Assembly: GCA_024867545.1 (NCBI GenBank)
Contig: JANFNE010000008.1
Location: 806,001-870,000 of the forward strand
Direction of reading: 5' to 3'
Origin: Phytopythium helicoides
Lineage: Eukaryota > Oomycota > Peronosporomycetes > Pythiales > Pythiaceae
Length of the DNA: 64,000 bases
Both the position numbers and the translations under genes were made by a program. Of the stretch, positions 1 through 8,804 are shown piece after piece. The first letter of the stretch is position 1. Each line of letters begins with the position of its first letter. The notes beneath the pieces were generated by a model. The model searched no databases. It saw nothing but the letters and a program-made list of their open reading frames with translations, and was not told the DNA's origin.

Positions 1-236
1 GAAAGAAACGTGATTCGGCGGAATCAAACCGCTCTAGAGATCTTCTGGTTGTGATCCCAACCAGTCGACTCTACTGTTGTTCTCCGATGTAATTCTACAA
101 TGCGACGGAATTGTTGCGGCGTGTTGCAGACTGATAGTGAAGCAGCGGAATCTATCGGTCGAGAATTTGGGACGCACTGACATCTATTTAACCCCTGTTT
201 CACCGAGGTTCCTACCCTCTGCCCTCTCCACTAGAG

Positions 237-719
237 CTATACGGGACTCCCAGCATACCCTACACTGAGTCCACAGCGTAGACTGGATACCGTGTGGTGG
301 TGTTCCTTCGCCACCACGATGTTGGCGTTGTTCTTGATGTCGACGCGTCCTGCGCAGCTAGCGCCGAGGCGAAACGCCTGTCGCCTGCTCGCAATGGCCT
401 TCCTCCGTGGGTCCGCGCTCCGGTGGGGGACACCTACTGAATCAACACGGCGTTGTCGATGACTCGGGTGGTTCACCTTGCTTGAAGCTAGTTGCTTCGA
501 CTGGGTCTGACAGTGCAAGATTCGCCGAGACATCTGGCCGCGGAAAGAGGATAGGCGAGCTTCACAGGCTGGGTGTCGCCGCAAAAGCCAGCCGAAAAGG
601 TCGCGTCGAGTTGAGCAGCGTCGCTCCCGGTCGTCGATGTCGTCGTCGGGGGAATCCGGCTGCTCGGAGGTGCGTGGCCCTGGATCATGAGCCGGGAAAT
701 GCGGCCGCTTGGACTCCAT
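237..719 (-). CDS. Arg/Ser-rich frame at outer end of element (left mirror copy)
   Basis: 160-codon frame identical in translation to 4265-4747. Only the first 30 or so codons (MESKRPHFPAHDPGPR onward) show coding-like conservation, in a third copy at 41045 with several synonymous third-position changes. The rest could be non-coding or intronic. No domain is recognised. Confidence 0.25.
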   Translation of the reverse strand: MESKRPHFPAHDPGPRTSEQPDSPDDDIDDRERRCSTRRDLFGWLLRRHPACEARLSSFRGQMSRRILHCQTQSKQLASSKVNHPSHRQRRVDSVGVPHRSADPRRKAIASRRQAFRLGASCAGRVDIKNNANIVVAKEHHHTVSSLRCGLSVGYAGSPV

Positions 720-865
720 CTTGCAAATTCACGACTGAGGGGAAAAGCACCATGCGAGTCGAATGCCGAGAGCGCAAGTTGAAGTCCTCCAGCTTTCGTG
801 ACATCCCACCCTTTTCACTTGCAAAGTGTATGTGAAGCATATCGAACAAGGAGGGATGGCACACT

Positions 866-1111
866 CTACTTTCCAACGGCCTTGTGAGCAACCAGGACTC
901 GACACTTGTATTGCAAAGAGGAACGGAGCGAGGAGGCTGCCTTGCGAACCTGCGCGTTGGCATCCACCACGCAACCAATGAGCTCTCGGCAAGCCTTCAA
1001 CGCAACCGAAGAATCCAGCAGCGTCTTTAAGTCGCCTAGGCAGTCCTCATGACGATCGGTTCCTTGCTGGGCGCCTGGCACTCCATGCTGATGAGAAACA
1101 AGCGTGTCCAT
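866..1111 (-). CDS. Small conserved reading frame in element arm (left mirror copy)
   Basis: 81-codon frame, identical in translation to 3873-4118 in the other arm. A third, diverged copy near 40722-40800 still encodes similar residues (HGVPGAQQGT.RHEDCLGD) but has a shifted start and internal stops. That pattern hints at past coding function. No domain is recognised. It may be an exon rather than a complete gene. Confidence 0.3.
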   Translation of the reverse strand: MDTLVSHQHGVPGAQQGTDRHEDCLGDLKTLLDSSVALKACRELIGCVVDANAQVRKAASSLRSSLQYKCRVLVAHKAVGK

Positions 1112-1353
1112 GCAGATACTATCGCACGTAGTTCATGCGGTTATGTCGTAAGATACGACGTTGGGAACCAAGGGGTTAAATCTATATAATGGTATGCAGT
1201 CCAGCTCACAATGAGCTAAACGGTAAACTACAAATCGGGTGACGTACAACAATTCACGAGCGCTGTGGACTCGAGACACAGACAGTCGCAACCAGGTCTT
1301 GGTTGAAAGGCAAGGCCGAGTACGAGACTCATTGTATCGGCACATTCTACCCT

Positions 1354-2265
1354 TCATATTAGCCGTGCCCCCGAAGCATGAGTCTTGGCGTAGCACTCGG
1401 CTCGCGCGTGGCCCTCTCGGCCACAACGAGCACAACACTCATCGGGAAACTCTGTGAGCACGGCGTGGGATCGGGCGTGGCATGAAGCCTCTTCGTGGCC
1501 CTCGCGGCCACAACGCAGACACCAGTTGGGTCCATTCCCGTGCGTCTTGGCGTAACATGCCGATGTGTCATGGCCCTCACGCCCACAGCGTCCACAAACC
1601 TCCTCCTCCTCTTCATCGCTCTCGTCACTACTGTCGTCGTCCCCTACTTCCGCTGTACACTTGTTCGCAAAGTGGCCGCTCTGTCCACACTTGAAGCACT
1701 GGTCCGTGATGCCCCTCAGCTGGTGCTCAATCGATGCAATCTCCTCGGGCGGCAACTCCACACGCGAGTAGCTTCCGCCTCGTACGTTGTCCACACCGTG
1801 CTGGAGCATCCACTGCTTGGTCACTTTCTCCTCATCGAACGGATCCGCATTGTGGATCACTTTCACCACCGCGACGGGAGGGTACCGTTTGGTCCACGCT
1901 GAGCCGTTGCCACGCTTGTGTTCGTCCAAGCGCTCCTCGACGTTCAGGCGAGACGTCTTTCCCACGTAAAACTTGCCGTGGGTGAGCGCGAGCACGTAGA
2001 TCGTAACACGGCCGGGTGCATTCGCAGTGACCGGAGCTGAGAGAGCTAGTGGCTGTTGACTGTTGGTTTGAGGACTTGGGTAGCTCGAGGCTGGAGGATT
2101 ACCCGCCGACTTGTGGACGTGGACCACCGTCTTGACGTATTTGTGAACGACAACTCGCTTCTTCGTGGATGGCTTGGTGCACTTGGCTTTGCCATCCTTG
2201 GACTTGGTCTTGGAGTTAGAGTGGGAAGACTTGAACGTATGGCGCTTGAACGGCTTTGGAGGCAT
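1354..2265 (-). CDS. GIY-YIG nuclease with four CCHC zinc knuckles (left copy)
   Basis: Predicted 303-aa DNA nuclease. A Lys/Ser-rich basic N-terminus (about 1-60) is followed by a GIY-YIG fold at about 86-170: Tyr90-Val-Leu and Tyr100-Val-Gly (the GIY...YIG pair), Arg112, an acidic pair Glu145/Glu146 and Asn160 in NVRGG. These are the positions that make up the family's catalytic set. Then come an acidic linker and four CX2CX4HX4C knuckles: Cys190-Cys203, Cys224-Cys237, Cys249-Cys262 and Cys278-Cys291. The knuckles probably bind single-stranded nucleic acid. The ATG at 2265 is in the same place in both copies. The gene points away from the palindrome centre, so it shares a roughly 430-bp divergent upstream region with its twin at 2698. 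The key residues are intact. Role in mobility of the element is inference. Confidence 0.8.
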   Translation of the reverse strand: MPPKPFKRHTFKSSHSNSKTKSKDGKAKCTKPSTKKRVVVHKYVKTVVHVHKSAGNPPASSYPSPQTNSQQPLALSAPVTANAPGRVTIYVLALTHGKFYVGKTSRLNVEERLDEHKRGNGSAWTKRYPPVAVVKVIHNADPFDEEKVTKQWMLQHGVDNVRGGSYSRVELPPEEIASIEHQLRGITDQCFKCGQSGHFANKCTAEVGDDDSSDESDEEEEEVCGRCGREGHDTSACYAKTHGNGPNWCLRCGREGHEEASCHARSHAVLTEFPDECCARCGREGHARAECYAKTHASGARLI

Positions 2266-2697
2266 GGTTGTCTAATAGTGACTGTTGGATCGTGTGAATG
2301 GAAATGGACCCGCGACACGAAGGACGGTACCATAGGGGAGTACCAATGGTAGTTCTGATCTCTATTGATTAAGAACGAGACCGCGGCTGGAACAGGAGTC
2401 GGCTGAGAAATTCATTTGATCTAAGTATAGAAGAGGGCAGTTGCTACCCGCAACTGGTATCGAGAACCCGTTTCGCGTTCTGATCCGACCAGAACCTATT
2501 GTGTTTCAACCGCTTGGTACAACACGTACAGTGATCAACTATCTCAGCCGACTCCTGTTCCATTCTCTAGTTCCAGCCGCGGTCTCGTTCTTAATCAATA
2601 GAGATCAGAACTACCATTGGTACTCCCCTATGGTACCGTCCTTCGTGTCGCGGGTCCATTTCCATTCACACGATCCAACAGTCACTATTAGACAACC
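2266..2697. promoter_or_regulatory. Divergent upstream region at the palindrome centre
   Basis: 432 bases separate the start codons of the two nuclease copies. The parts next to each gene are mirror images; the 133-nt unique spacer (2409-2541) is not. Both genes must be transcribed from here, so each arm probably carries its own promoter half. I see no further gene in it. Confidence 0.5.
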
Positions 2698-3630
2698 ATG
2701 CCTCCAAAGCCGTTCAAGCGCCATACGTTCAAGTCTTCCCACTCTAACTCCACCAAGACTAAGTCCAAGGGTGGCAAGACCAAGTCCAAGGATGGCAAGG
2801 CCAAGTACACCAAGCCATCCACGAAGAAGCGAGTTGTCGTTCACAAATACGTCAAGACGGTGGTCCACGTCCACAAGTCGGCGGGTAATCCTCCAGCCTC
2901 GAGCTACCCACGTCCTCAAACCGATTGGCAACAGCCACTAGCACTCTCAGCTCCGATCACTGCGAATGCACCCGGGCGTGTTACGATCTACGTGCTCGCG
3001 CTCACCCACGGCAAGTTTTACGTGGGAAAGACGTCTCGCCCGAACGTCGAGGAGCGCTTGGACGAACACAAGCGTGGCAACGGCTCAGCGTGGACCAAAC
3101 GGTACCCTCCCGTCGCGGTGGTGAAAGTGATCCACAATGCGGATCCGTTCGATGAGGAGAAAGTGACCAAGCAGTGGATGCTTCAGTACGGTGTGGCCAA
3201 CGTGCGAGGTGGAAGTTACTCGCGTGTGGAGTTGCCGCCCGAGGAGATTGCATCGATCGAGCACCAGCTGAGGGGCATCACGGACCAGTGCTTCAAGTGT
3301 GGACAGAGCGGTCACTTTGCGAACAAGTGTACAGCGGATGTAGAGGACGACGACAGTAGTGAGGAGGACGATGAAGAGGAGGAGGTTTGTGGACGCTGTG
3401 GACGTGAGGGTCATGACACGTCGGCATGTTACGCCAAGACGCACGGGAATGGACCCAACTGGTGTCTGCGTTGTGGCCGCGAGGGCCACGAAGAGGCTTC
3501 ATGCCACGCGCGATCCCACGCCGTGCTCACAGAGTTTCCCGATGAGTGTTGTGCTCGTTGTGGCCGAGAGGGCCACGCGCGAGCCGAGTGCTACGCCAAG
3601 ACGCATGCTTCGGGGGCACGGCTAACATGA
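2698..3630 (+). CDS. GIY-YIG nuclease with four CCHC zinc knuckles (right copy)
   Basis: 310-aa twin of the minus-strand gene at 1354-2265. It differs by a 7-residue insertion in the basic N-terminus (an extra KSKGGKT-like unit), a few conservative changes around the nuclease domain, and a shorter acidic linker before the second knuckle. All GIY-YIG signature residues and all four CCHC knuckles are kept, and both copies are uninterrupted. That suggests a young duplication or selection on both. The protein has no reverse-transcriptase domain, so it is not a Penelope-like polymerase, although those elements use the same nuclease fold. It could equally be a host gene caught in an inverted duplication. 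Confidence 0.8.
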   Translation: MPPKPFKRHTFKSSHSNSTKTKSKGGKTKSKDGKAKYTKPSTKKRVVVHKYVKTVVHVHKSAGNPPASSYPRPQTDWQQPLALSAPITANAPGRVTIYVLALTHGKFYVGKTSRPNVEERLDEHKRGNGSAWTKRYPPVAVVKVIHNADPFDEEKVTKQWMLQYGVANVRGGSYSRVELPPEEIASIEHQLRGITDQCFKCGQSGHFANKCTADVEDDDSSEEDDEEEEVCGRCGREGHDTSACYAKTHGNGPNWCLRCGREGHEEASCHARSHAVLTEFPDECCARCGREGHARAECYAKTHASGARLT

Positions 3631-3872
3631 AGGGTAGAATGTGCCGATTCAATGAGTCTCGCCCTCGGCCTTGCCTTTCAACCTAGACCTGGTTGCGACT
3701 GTCTGTGTCTCGAGTCCACAGCGCTCGTGAATTGTTGTACGTCACCCGATTTGTAGTTTACCGTTTAGCTCATTGTGAGCTGGACTGCATACCATTATAT
3801 AGATTTAACCCCTTGGTTCCCAACGTCGTATCTTACGACATAACCGCATGAACTACGTGCGATAGTATCTGC

Positions 3873-4118
3873 ATGGACACGCTTGTTTCTCATCAGCATG
3901 GAGTGCCAGGCGCCCAGCAAGGAACCGATCGTCATGAGGACTGCCTAGGCGACTTAAAGACGCTGCTGGATTCTTCGGTTGCGTTGAAGGCTTGCCGAGA
4001 GCTCATTGGTTGCGTGGTGGATGCCAACGCGCAGGTTCGCAAGGCAGCCTCCTCGCTCCGTTCCTCTTTGCAATACAAGTGTCGAGTCCTGGTTGCTCAC
4101 AAGGCCGTTGGAAAGTAG
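3873..4118 (+). CDS. Small conserved reading frame in element arm (right copy)
   Basis: 81-codon frame downstream of, and in the same orientation as, the right nuclease gene. The motif HGVPGAQQGTDRHEDCLGD recurs with mostly conservative changes in the degraded copy at 40722-40800, where the start is frameshifted. No signal peptide, membrane segment or known domain is visible. It is either a second short gene of the element or part of a longer spliced one. Confidence 0.3.
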   Translation: MDTLVSHQHGVPGAQQGTDRHEDCLGDLKTLLDSSVALKACRELIGCVVDANAQVRKAASSLRSSLQYKCRVLVAHKAVGK

Positions 4119-4264
4119 AGTGTGCCATCCCTCCTTGTTCGATATGCTTCACATACACTTTGCAAGTGAAAAGGGTGGGATGTCACGAAAGCTGGAGGAC
4201 TTCAACTTGCGCTCTCGGCATTCGACTCGCATGGTGCTTTTCCCCTCAGTCGTGAATTTGCAAG

Positions 4265-4747
4265 ATGGAGTCCAAGCGGCCGCATTTCCCGGCTCATGAT
4301 CCAGGGCCACGCACCTCCGAGCAGCCGGATTCCCCCGACGACGACATCGACGACCGGGAGCGACGCTGCTCAACTCGACGCGACCTTTTCGGCTGGCTTT
4401 TGCGGCGACACCCAGCCTGTGAAGCTCGCCTATCCTCTTTCCGCGGCCAGATGTCTCGGCGAATCTTGCACTGTCAGACCCAGTCGAAGCAACTAGCTTC
4501 AAGCAAGGTGAACCACCCGAGTCATCGACAACGCCGTGTTGATTCAGTAGGTGTCCCCCACCGGAGCGCGGACCCACGGAGGAAGGCCATTGCGAGCAGG
4601 CGACAGGCGTTTCGCCTCGGCGCTAGCTGCGCAGGACGCGTCGACATCAAGAACAACGCCAACATCGTGGTGGCGAAGGAACACCACCACACGGTATCCA
4701 GTCTACGCTGTGGACTCAGTGTAGGGTATGCTGGGAGTCCCGTATAG
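4265..4747 (+). CDS. Arg/Ser-rich frame at outer end of element (right copy)
   Basis: 160-codon frame lying distal to the nuclease gene and close to the element end. The first segment, ending in an acidic DDD run, is preserved in the fragment at 41045 through changes such as GATCCAGGGCCA to GACCCGGGGCCG, which are silent. That suggests this stretch was once translated, perhaps as a first exon. About 57 nt after the acidic run are missing from the third copy. Function unknown. Confidence 0.25.
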   Translation: MESKRPHFPAHDPGPRTSEQPDSPDDDIDDRERRCSTRRDLFGWLLRRHPACEARLSSFRGQMSRRILHCQTQSKQLASSKVNHPSHRQRRVDSVGVPHRSADPRRKAIASRRQAFRLGASCAGRVDIKNNANIVVAKEHHHTVSSLRCGLSVGYAGSPV

Positions 4748-4980
4748 CTCTAGTGGAGAGGGCAGAGGGTAGGAACCTCGGTGAAACAGGGGTTAAATAG
4801 ATGTCAGTGCGTCCCAAATTCTCGACCGATAGATTCCGCTGCTTCACAACCGGTCTCCAACACGCCGCAACAATTCCGTCGCATTGTAGAATTACATCGG
4901 AGAACAACAGTAGAGTCGACTGGTTGGGATCACAACCAGAAGATCTCTAGAGCGATTTGATTCCGCCGAATCCCGTTTCA

Positions 4981-5724
4981 TTCCCAGCCGGCGACCATGA
5001 GCGCGAGGCGCGGGCCGAAGTCACGCGCGGGGTTGAGGGCAGCGCTCGTGTTGTAACCGAACGCTTGGCCAATACCGGTGAGAAGCAGAGCTACGGCAGC
5101 GGGGGCCAATGACGGGCTCGCTGGACGGTTGTAAGGGTCCAACACGGCGATGGTGCCTGCAGTGACGAAGGTAGTAGCGAACATCTCGGTGAAGAACGCT
5201 GTGCCCGTACTCACACCAGTATTGGGATGCGTGACGAAGACCGTGTAGCTTGACGTACGCTCCGGATCGACCTCATTGAGTAGCGGGCGGTAGGTGATGT
5301 AGACCATGAGGGCAGCGAGGAAGGCGCCAAGTACCTGTGAGAGCATGTAGCCCGGCACCTTGCGCCACGGGAGTAAGTGGAAGACGGCTAGAGTCGTGGT
5401 GACGGCCGGGTTGAGATGGCCACCCGAGACGCCACCACTTGCGTGGATACCAAAGAGCACACCGATACCCCAACAGAATGTGACCTGCGTGAAGTTGCCG
5501 TACGAGGAGTTGGTGAGTTGAACTTGGGCCGTGCCTGCGAGACCGAAGCTTGCCATGATGAAGGTGCCTAGGCACTCGGCGATGCACTCACGGAGGTGCT
5601 CGCTCTTGATCATATAGCGATCCTGTGAGCCGCCGAGGTTCTCATTATGGCGTGAGACCAGGCGGCTATCGGGGGCCAGCGATTCCAGGTCGGTGTATTC
5701 GAGGTCCTTGTTTTCGTGCGCCAT
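4981..5724 (-). pseudogene. 3'-truncated aquaglyceroporin copy
   Basis: Codons 1-247 of the aquaporin at 7908-8804, then one foreign codon (Glu) and a stop supplied by the end of palindrome 1. The final membrane helix and C-terminal tail are missing, so the six-helix pore cannot form. Both NPA half-helices remain. Every difference from the intact gene that I could find over the shared 741 nt is synonymous (for example GAA/GAG, GAC/GAT, CTG/CTT and CCC/CCT near the start, ACT/ACG near codon 189). That implies the copy was functional until recently and was broken late. Whether the missing 3' end lies left of base 1 decides between insertion and rearrangement. Confidence 0.85.
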
Positions 5725-6153
5725 AGTGTCGTGTTGGGTCGAGTCCGGTCTTGCAAAACGATGGAGGAGTACGACTTGACACTTGTTGTGGACAAGGACG
5801 AATGGTAATTAGCAAAGTCGTGGTGAGCCTGGTTGATCATCGCTCGATGAAGTAGCGTGACGGTTCCCGGGCGAAATCGTGGCTTGGAAAATAGCTTTGC
5901 ATACGTCTCTCACGGTGATGCTATGCACGTTTGTAGTGAGACAGGTTGTGTTTGCGTTTTCGTGTTGAGGCTATCAAAAATGCAGTGTTGCTGCAGCTTG
6001 TTTCCCCGTGCGCTTACGGTACTGCCTCCGTCCACTCTCATATCCGGCGTGTCCGTCGGGTCCGTCTCTCTCGTCGTTATGCGCCGGAGAGATGAATAAA
6101 CTCCTATCGTGGTCCCTGTCGTGTGTCCGCGATCCATTCAAAAATAATCGGGA
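4984..6153. repeat. Left arm of palindrome 2 (aquaporin unit)
   Basis: Reverse complement of about 7490-8650. It covers the truncated aquaporin and about 430 nt upstream. The upstream part is visibly more diverged than the coding part, with several small indels. Homology ends inward at GTCCCGATTATTTTT, near 6153. Confidence 0.85.
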
Positions 6154-7489
6154 CACCTCCAACCCCGTCCTGCACGATTTCGATAATGCCGACGAGCGGC
6201 AACTCTGGTGTCCATATCTAGCGAGGTCTGAGCATGCCGTCACCGGGCGGCCAACAGCGTGAACACCTTGTTCTCATCAGTGAGTCTATGATGGGGACAT
6301 CAAGCTGTCCATTTCGATGCGCAGTGGTGGGCTGAACATAGTCGTGTACCTTTCAAGGAACTCTATGGTCGGTGGCGCGTCCGGAGAATTGTTGCCAGAC
6401 TCCACAAATGGGTCGACGAACTCGTCAAGTGGCGTAAAGATGCCAAGCGGTGCTGGCGAATTCGCTGAAGACTCCAGCAGAACAACTTCGTGTACAACGA
6501 CTGCAGGGGCTATTTGTTGGGGTTGATTGGGGTCGACATGATAGTGATTACACTAGAGAAGAAATTTTAGACAGGTACGTCGGTGTGGGTGGTTCGTGGT
6601 GCCAGCAATATGGGTAACATGTGGTTCTCTGCAACGACGCCTAGCAAAAGTGGCTCGAGCGGGTGGTGTCGATATGCAGCGGCGTTGGAGGAAGCAGCGG
6701 TGGCGTTCCCCAACGGCGTCCGCCTTTAGCGCTGCCGCAGCGGTGCTACTACCGGAGTTGTGGTAATTACAGACAGTGCGAGCACCTTAAATGGCGGAGG
6801 CCAGCGGTGGTTGTGTCCGAATCGGCTCGGTATCGCTGTCTAGCGACACGAATAGGGAGGACTTGTCGAAGCTTTAGCTGGATCCAAGCACAGCAAATTC
6901 TATAAGCAAGTCGATGGTGAGTACCAGCTTGCCGGGAATGCTTCAGACGCGACCGACTTTTGACCGCTTCAGGCTGAAGTGATCATGGTCATGTGATGTA
7001 AATATCAACAGATTTACACAACCAGCAAGTATCTCGTTGTGCCTGTGGAGGATACACCCTCGGCCTCTCAGGTTCCTGAGTTTGCAACCAGGTCTACTGA
7101 ACGTCCAGGGCGTGACACTGGAGCAGATATAGCAGCTCCAATTGGTCGCACTGCGCTCATGAATACCAAATGATCCGCAACAAGGCGTTTGAACCACTTG
7201 ATTCGCCTCGTGATAACATTGGACATGGCAAACAGAGTGCAAGCGCGAGTCTTTTTGCACTACCGAATGCAGTTGGCTAGCATCGAATTGTCAGGAACCG
7301 AGCAATAAACCGAACGTTCCTCAGTAACGACGACGGCAGCATTCTAAACTGAACTCGGCCATTTCGAGCACCCAATAGTGGCGACATCCAACAGTGACCA
7401 GGTCGTCTTCCCTGCGATCAGACGGCTCGACATGCTTGCGCTGTATCCACAATACCGTAGGAGGAAGGCAGGGCCATCAAAAGTGTCGT
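6154..7489. other. Spacer of palindrome 2 with decayed coding-like fragments
   Basis: 1.3 kb without an intact gene. Two stretches read like protein. On the minus strand, about 6535 down to 6292 is an open frame of roughly 80 codons with good amino-acid complexity (for example PLGIFTPLDEFVDPF), preceded in frame by a TAG and more open frame. On the plus strand, about 6997-7163 is another open stretch (for example KYLVVPVEDTPSASQVPEF). Neither has a credible start. They may be remains of a retrotransposon or of a host gene displaced by the duplication. Family not identified. Confidence 0.35.
6291..6328. repeat. Short dispersed repeat, copy 1
   Basis: GGGGACATCAAGCTGTCC followed by ATTTCGATGCGCAGTGG resembles 9217-9252, with four or five substitutions. 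The minus-strand reading of both gives TTAHRDGQ / TTAHRNGQ, so it may be a shared coding fragment. Its origin is unknown. Confidence 0.5.
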
Positions 7490-8650
7490 CCCGATTATTT
7501 TTGAATGGATCGTGGACACACGACAGGGACCACGATAGGAGTTTATTCATCGTTCCAGCGCATAAAGACAAGAGAGACGGACCCGACGGACACGCCAGAT
7601 ATGAGAGTCGACGGAGGCATTACCGTAACCGCATGGGGAAACATGCTGCAGCAAGACTGTATTTTTGATAGCCTCAACACGAAAACGCAAACACAACTTG
7701 TCTCACTGCAAACGTGCATAGCAGCACCGTGAGAGACGTATGCAAAGCTATTTTCCTTGCCACGATTTCGCTCGGTAACCGTCACGCTACTTCATCGAGC
7801 GATGATCAACCTGGCTCACCATGACTTTGCTAATTACCATTCGTCCTTGTCCACGGCAAGCGTCAAGCCATCGTTTTGAAAGACCGGACTCGACCCAACA
7901 CGGCATTATGGCGCACGAGAACAAGGATCTCGAATACACCGACCTGGAATCGCTTGCCCCTGATAGCCGCCTGGTCTCACGCCATAATGAGAACCTCGGC
8001 GGCTCACAGGATCGCTATATGATCAAGAGCGAGCACCTCCGTGAGTGCATCGCCGAGTGCCTAGGCACCTTCATCATGGCAAGCTTCGGTCTCGCAGGCA
8101 CGGCCCAAGTTCAACTCACCAACTCCTCGTACGGCAACTTCACGCAGGTCACATTCTGTTGGGGTATCGGTGTGCTCTTTGGTATCCACGCAAGTGGTGG
8201 CGTCTCGGGTGGCCATCTCAACCCGGCCGTCACCACGACTCTAGCCGTCTTCCACTTACTCCCGTGGCGCAAGGTGCCGGGCTACATGCTCTCACAGGTA
8301 CTTGGCGCCTTCCTCGCTGCCCTCATGGTCTACATCACCTACCGCCCGCTACTCAATGAGGTCGATCCGGAGCGTACGTCAAGCTACACGGTCTTCGTCA
8401 CGCATCCCAATACTGGTGTGAGTACGGGCACAGCGTTCTTCACCGAGATGTTCGCTACTACCTTCGTCACGGCAGGCACCATCGCCGTGTTGGACCCTTA
8501 CAACCGTCCAGCGAGCCCGTCATTGGCCCCCGCTGCCGTAGCTCTGCTTCTCACCGGTATTGGCCAAGCGTTCGGTTACAACACGAGCGCTGCCCTCAAC
8601 CCCGCGCGTGACTTCGGCCCGCGCCTCGCGCTCATGGTCGCCGGCTGGGG
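7490..8650. repeat. Right arm of palindrome 2 (aquaporin unit)
   Basis: Reverse complement of 4984-6153. It runs from about 7490 to the codon for Trp247 of the intact aquaporin at about 8648-8650, where the left copy switches to palindrome 1 sequence. The intact gene continues past the end of the homology. Confidence 0.85.
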
Positions 8651-8804
8651 CTCGGACGTGTTCACGGTCAACGACTACTACTTCTGGGTTCCGATCGTCG
8701 GCCCAATCACCGGTGGGGTTATCGGCGGCATCGCGTACTACTGCCTCGTGGCCCACCACCACCCGAACAAGGTGGCAATGCCCCGCCGCCAGCACAAGTT
8801 CTAG
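7908..8804 (+). CDS. Aquaglyceroporin (MIP family channel)
   Basis: 298-aa integral membrane channel for glycerol, small solutes and/or water. The two half-membrane loops carry Asn105-Pro-Ala (GGHLNPAVTT) and Asn231-Pro-Ala-Arg-Asp. The Asp after NPAR is the usual mark of the glycerol-conducting (GlpF-like) branch rather than strict water channels. Six hydrophobic segments fit the family's two-fold repeat. The start at 7908 is preferred: an in-frame ATG at 7821 exists, but the mirror copy has ACG there, whereas the 7908 ATG is in both. A 40-residue polar N-terminus precedes the first helix, and the C-terminus is short and basic. It lies head-to-head with its truncated twin. Confidence 0.9.
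   Translation: MAHENKDLEYTDLESLAPDSRLVSRHNENLGGSQDRYMIKSEHLRECIAECLGTFIMASFGLAGTAQVQLTNSSYGNFTQVTFCWGIGVLFGIHASGGVSGGHLNPAVTTTLAVFHLLPWRKVPGYMLSQVLGAFLAALMVYITYRPLLNEVDPERTSSYTVFVTHPNTGVSTGTAFFTEMFATTFVTAGTIAVLDPYNRPASPSLAPAAVALLLTGIGQAFGYNTSAALNPARDFGPRLALMVAGWGSDVFTVNDYYFWVPIVGPITGGVIGGIAYYCLVAHHHPNKVAMPRRQHKF

Larger units (their letters stand above)
1..2408. repeat. Left arm of palindrome 1
   Basis: Reverse-complement match of 2542-4983. It starts at or before base 1 and ends where homology stops after GGCTGAGA near 2408. It contains the minus-strand nuclease gene 1354-2265 and the mirror copies of two small reading frames (866-1111 and 237-719, both minus strand). Confidence 0.9.
1..4983. 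mobile_element. 5-kb palindromic element with two GIY-YIG/zinc-knuckle genes
   Basis: Positions n and about 4984-n are reverse complements over almost the whole interval, giving two arms of about 2.4 kb around a unique spacer at 2409-2541. The arms are near-identical but not clones: the right nuclease gene has a 21-nt insertion, and the right arm has a 13-nt duplication near 2560-2580. Scattered substitutions also separate them, which argues against a simple assembly fold-back. Each arm holds one outward-facing nuclease gene. The outer ends share a terminal sequence (AAACGGGATTCGGCGG at the right end, AAACGTGATTCGGCGG at the left), which looks like a long terminal inverted repeat. The right end abuts, and truncates, an aquaporin copy at 4984. 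A decayed arm fragment recurs at 40652-41514, so the sequence is dispersed. Mobility is inferred; the left flank lies outside the window, so no target-site duplication can be checked. Confidence 0.75.
2542..4983. repeat. Right arm of palindrome 1
   Basis: Reverse-complement match of 1-2408. Homology begins near 2542 (TCTCAGCC) and runs to the junction with the aquaporin copy at 4983/4984. It differs from the left arm by a 13-nt tandem duplication, a 21-nt in-frame insertion in the nuclease gene and scattered single-base changes. Confidence 0.9.

Noticed and set aside
1354..3630. Penelope-like retroelement
   Set aside because: GIY-YIG is present, but there is no reverse-transcriptase domain anywhere in the 5-kb unit.
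1..4983. Assembly fold-back artefact as the sole explanation of palindrome 1
   Set aside because: The arms differ by a 21-nt in-frame insertion, a 13-nt duplication and scattered substitutions, which a fold-back of one molecule would not create. Still worth confirming with reads.
7821..7907. Longer aquaporin N-terminus from ATG 7821
   Set aside because: The mirror copy has ACG at that position and an insertion nearby, while the ATG at 7908 is present in both.
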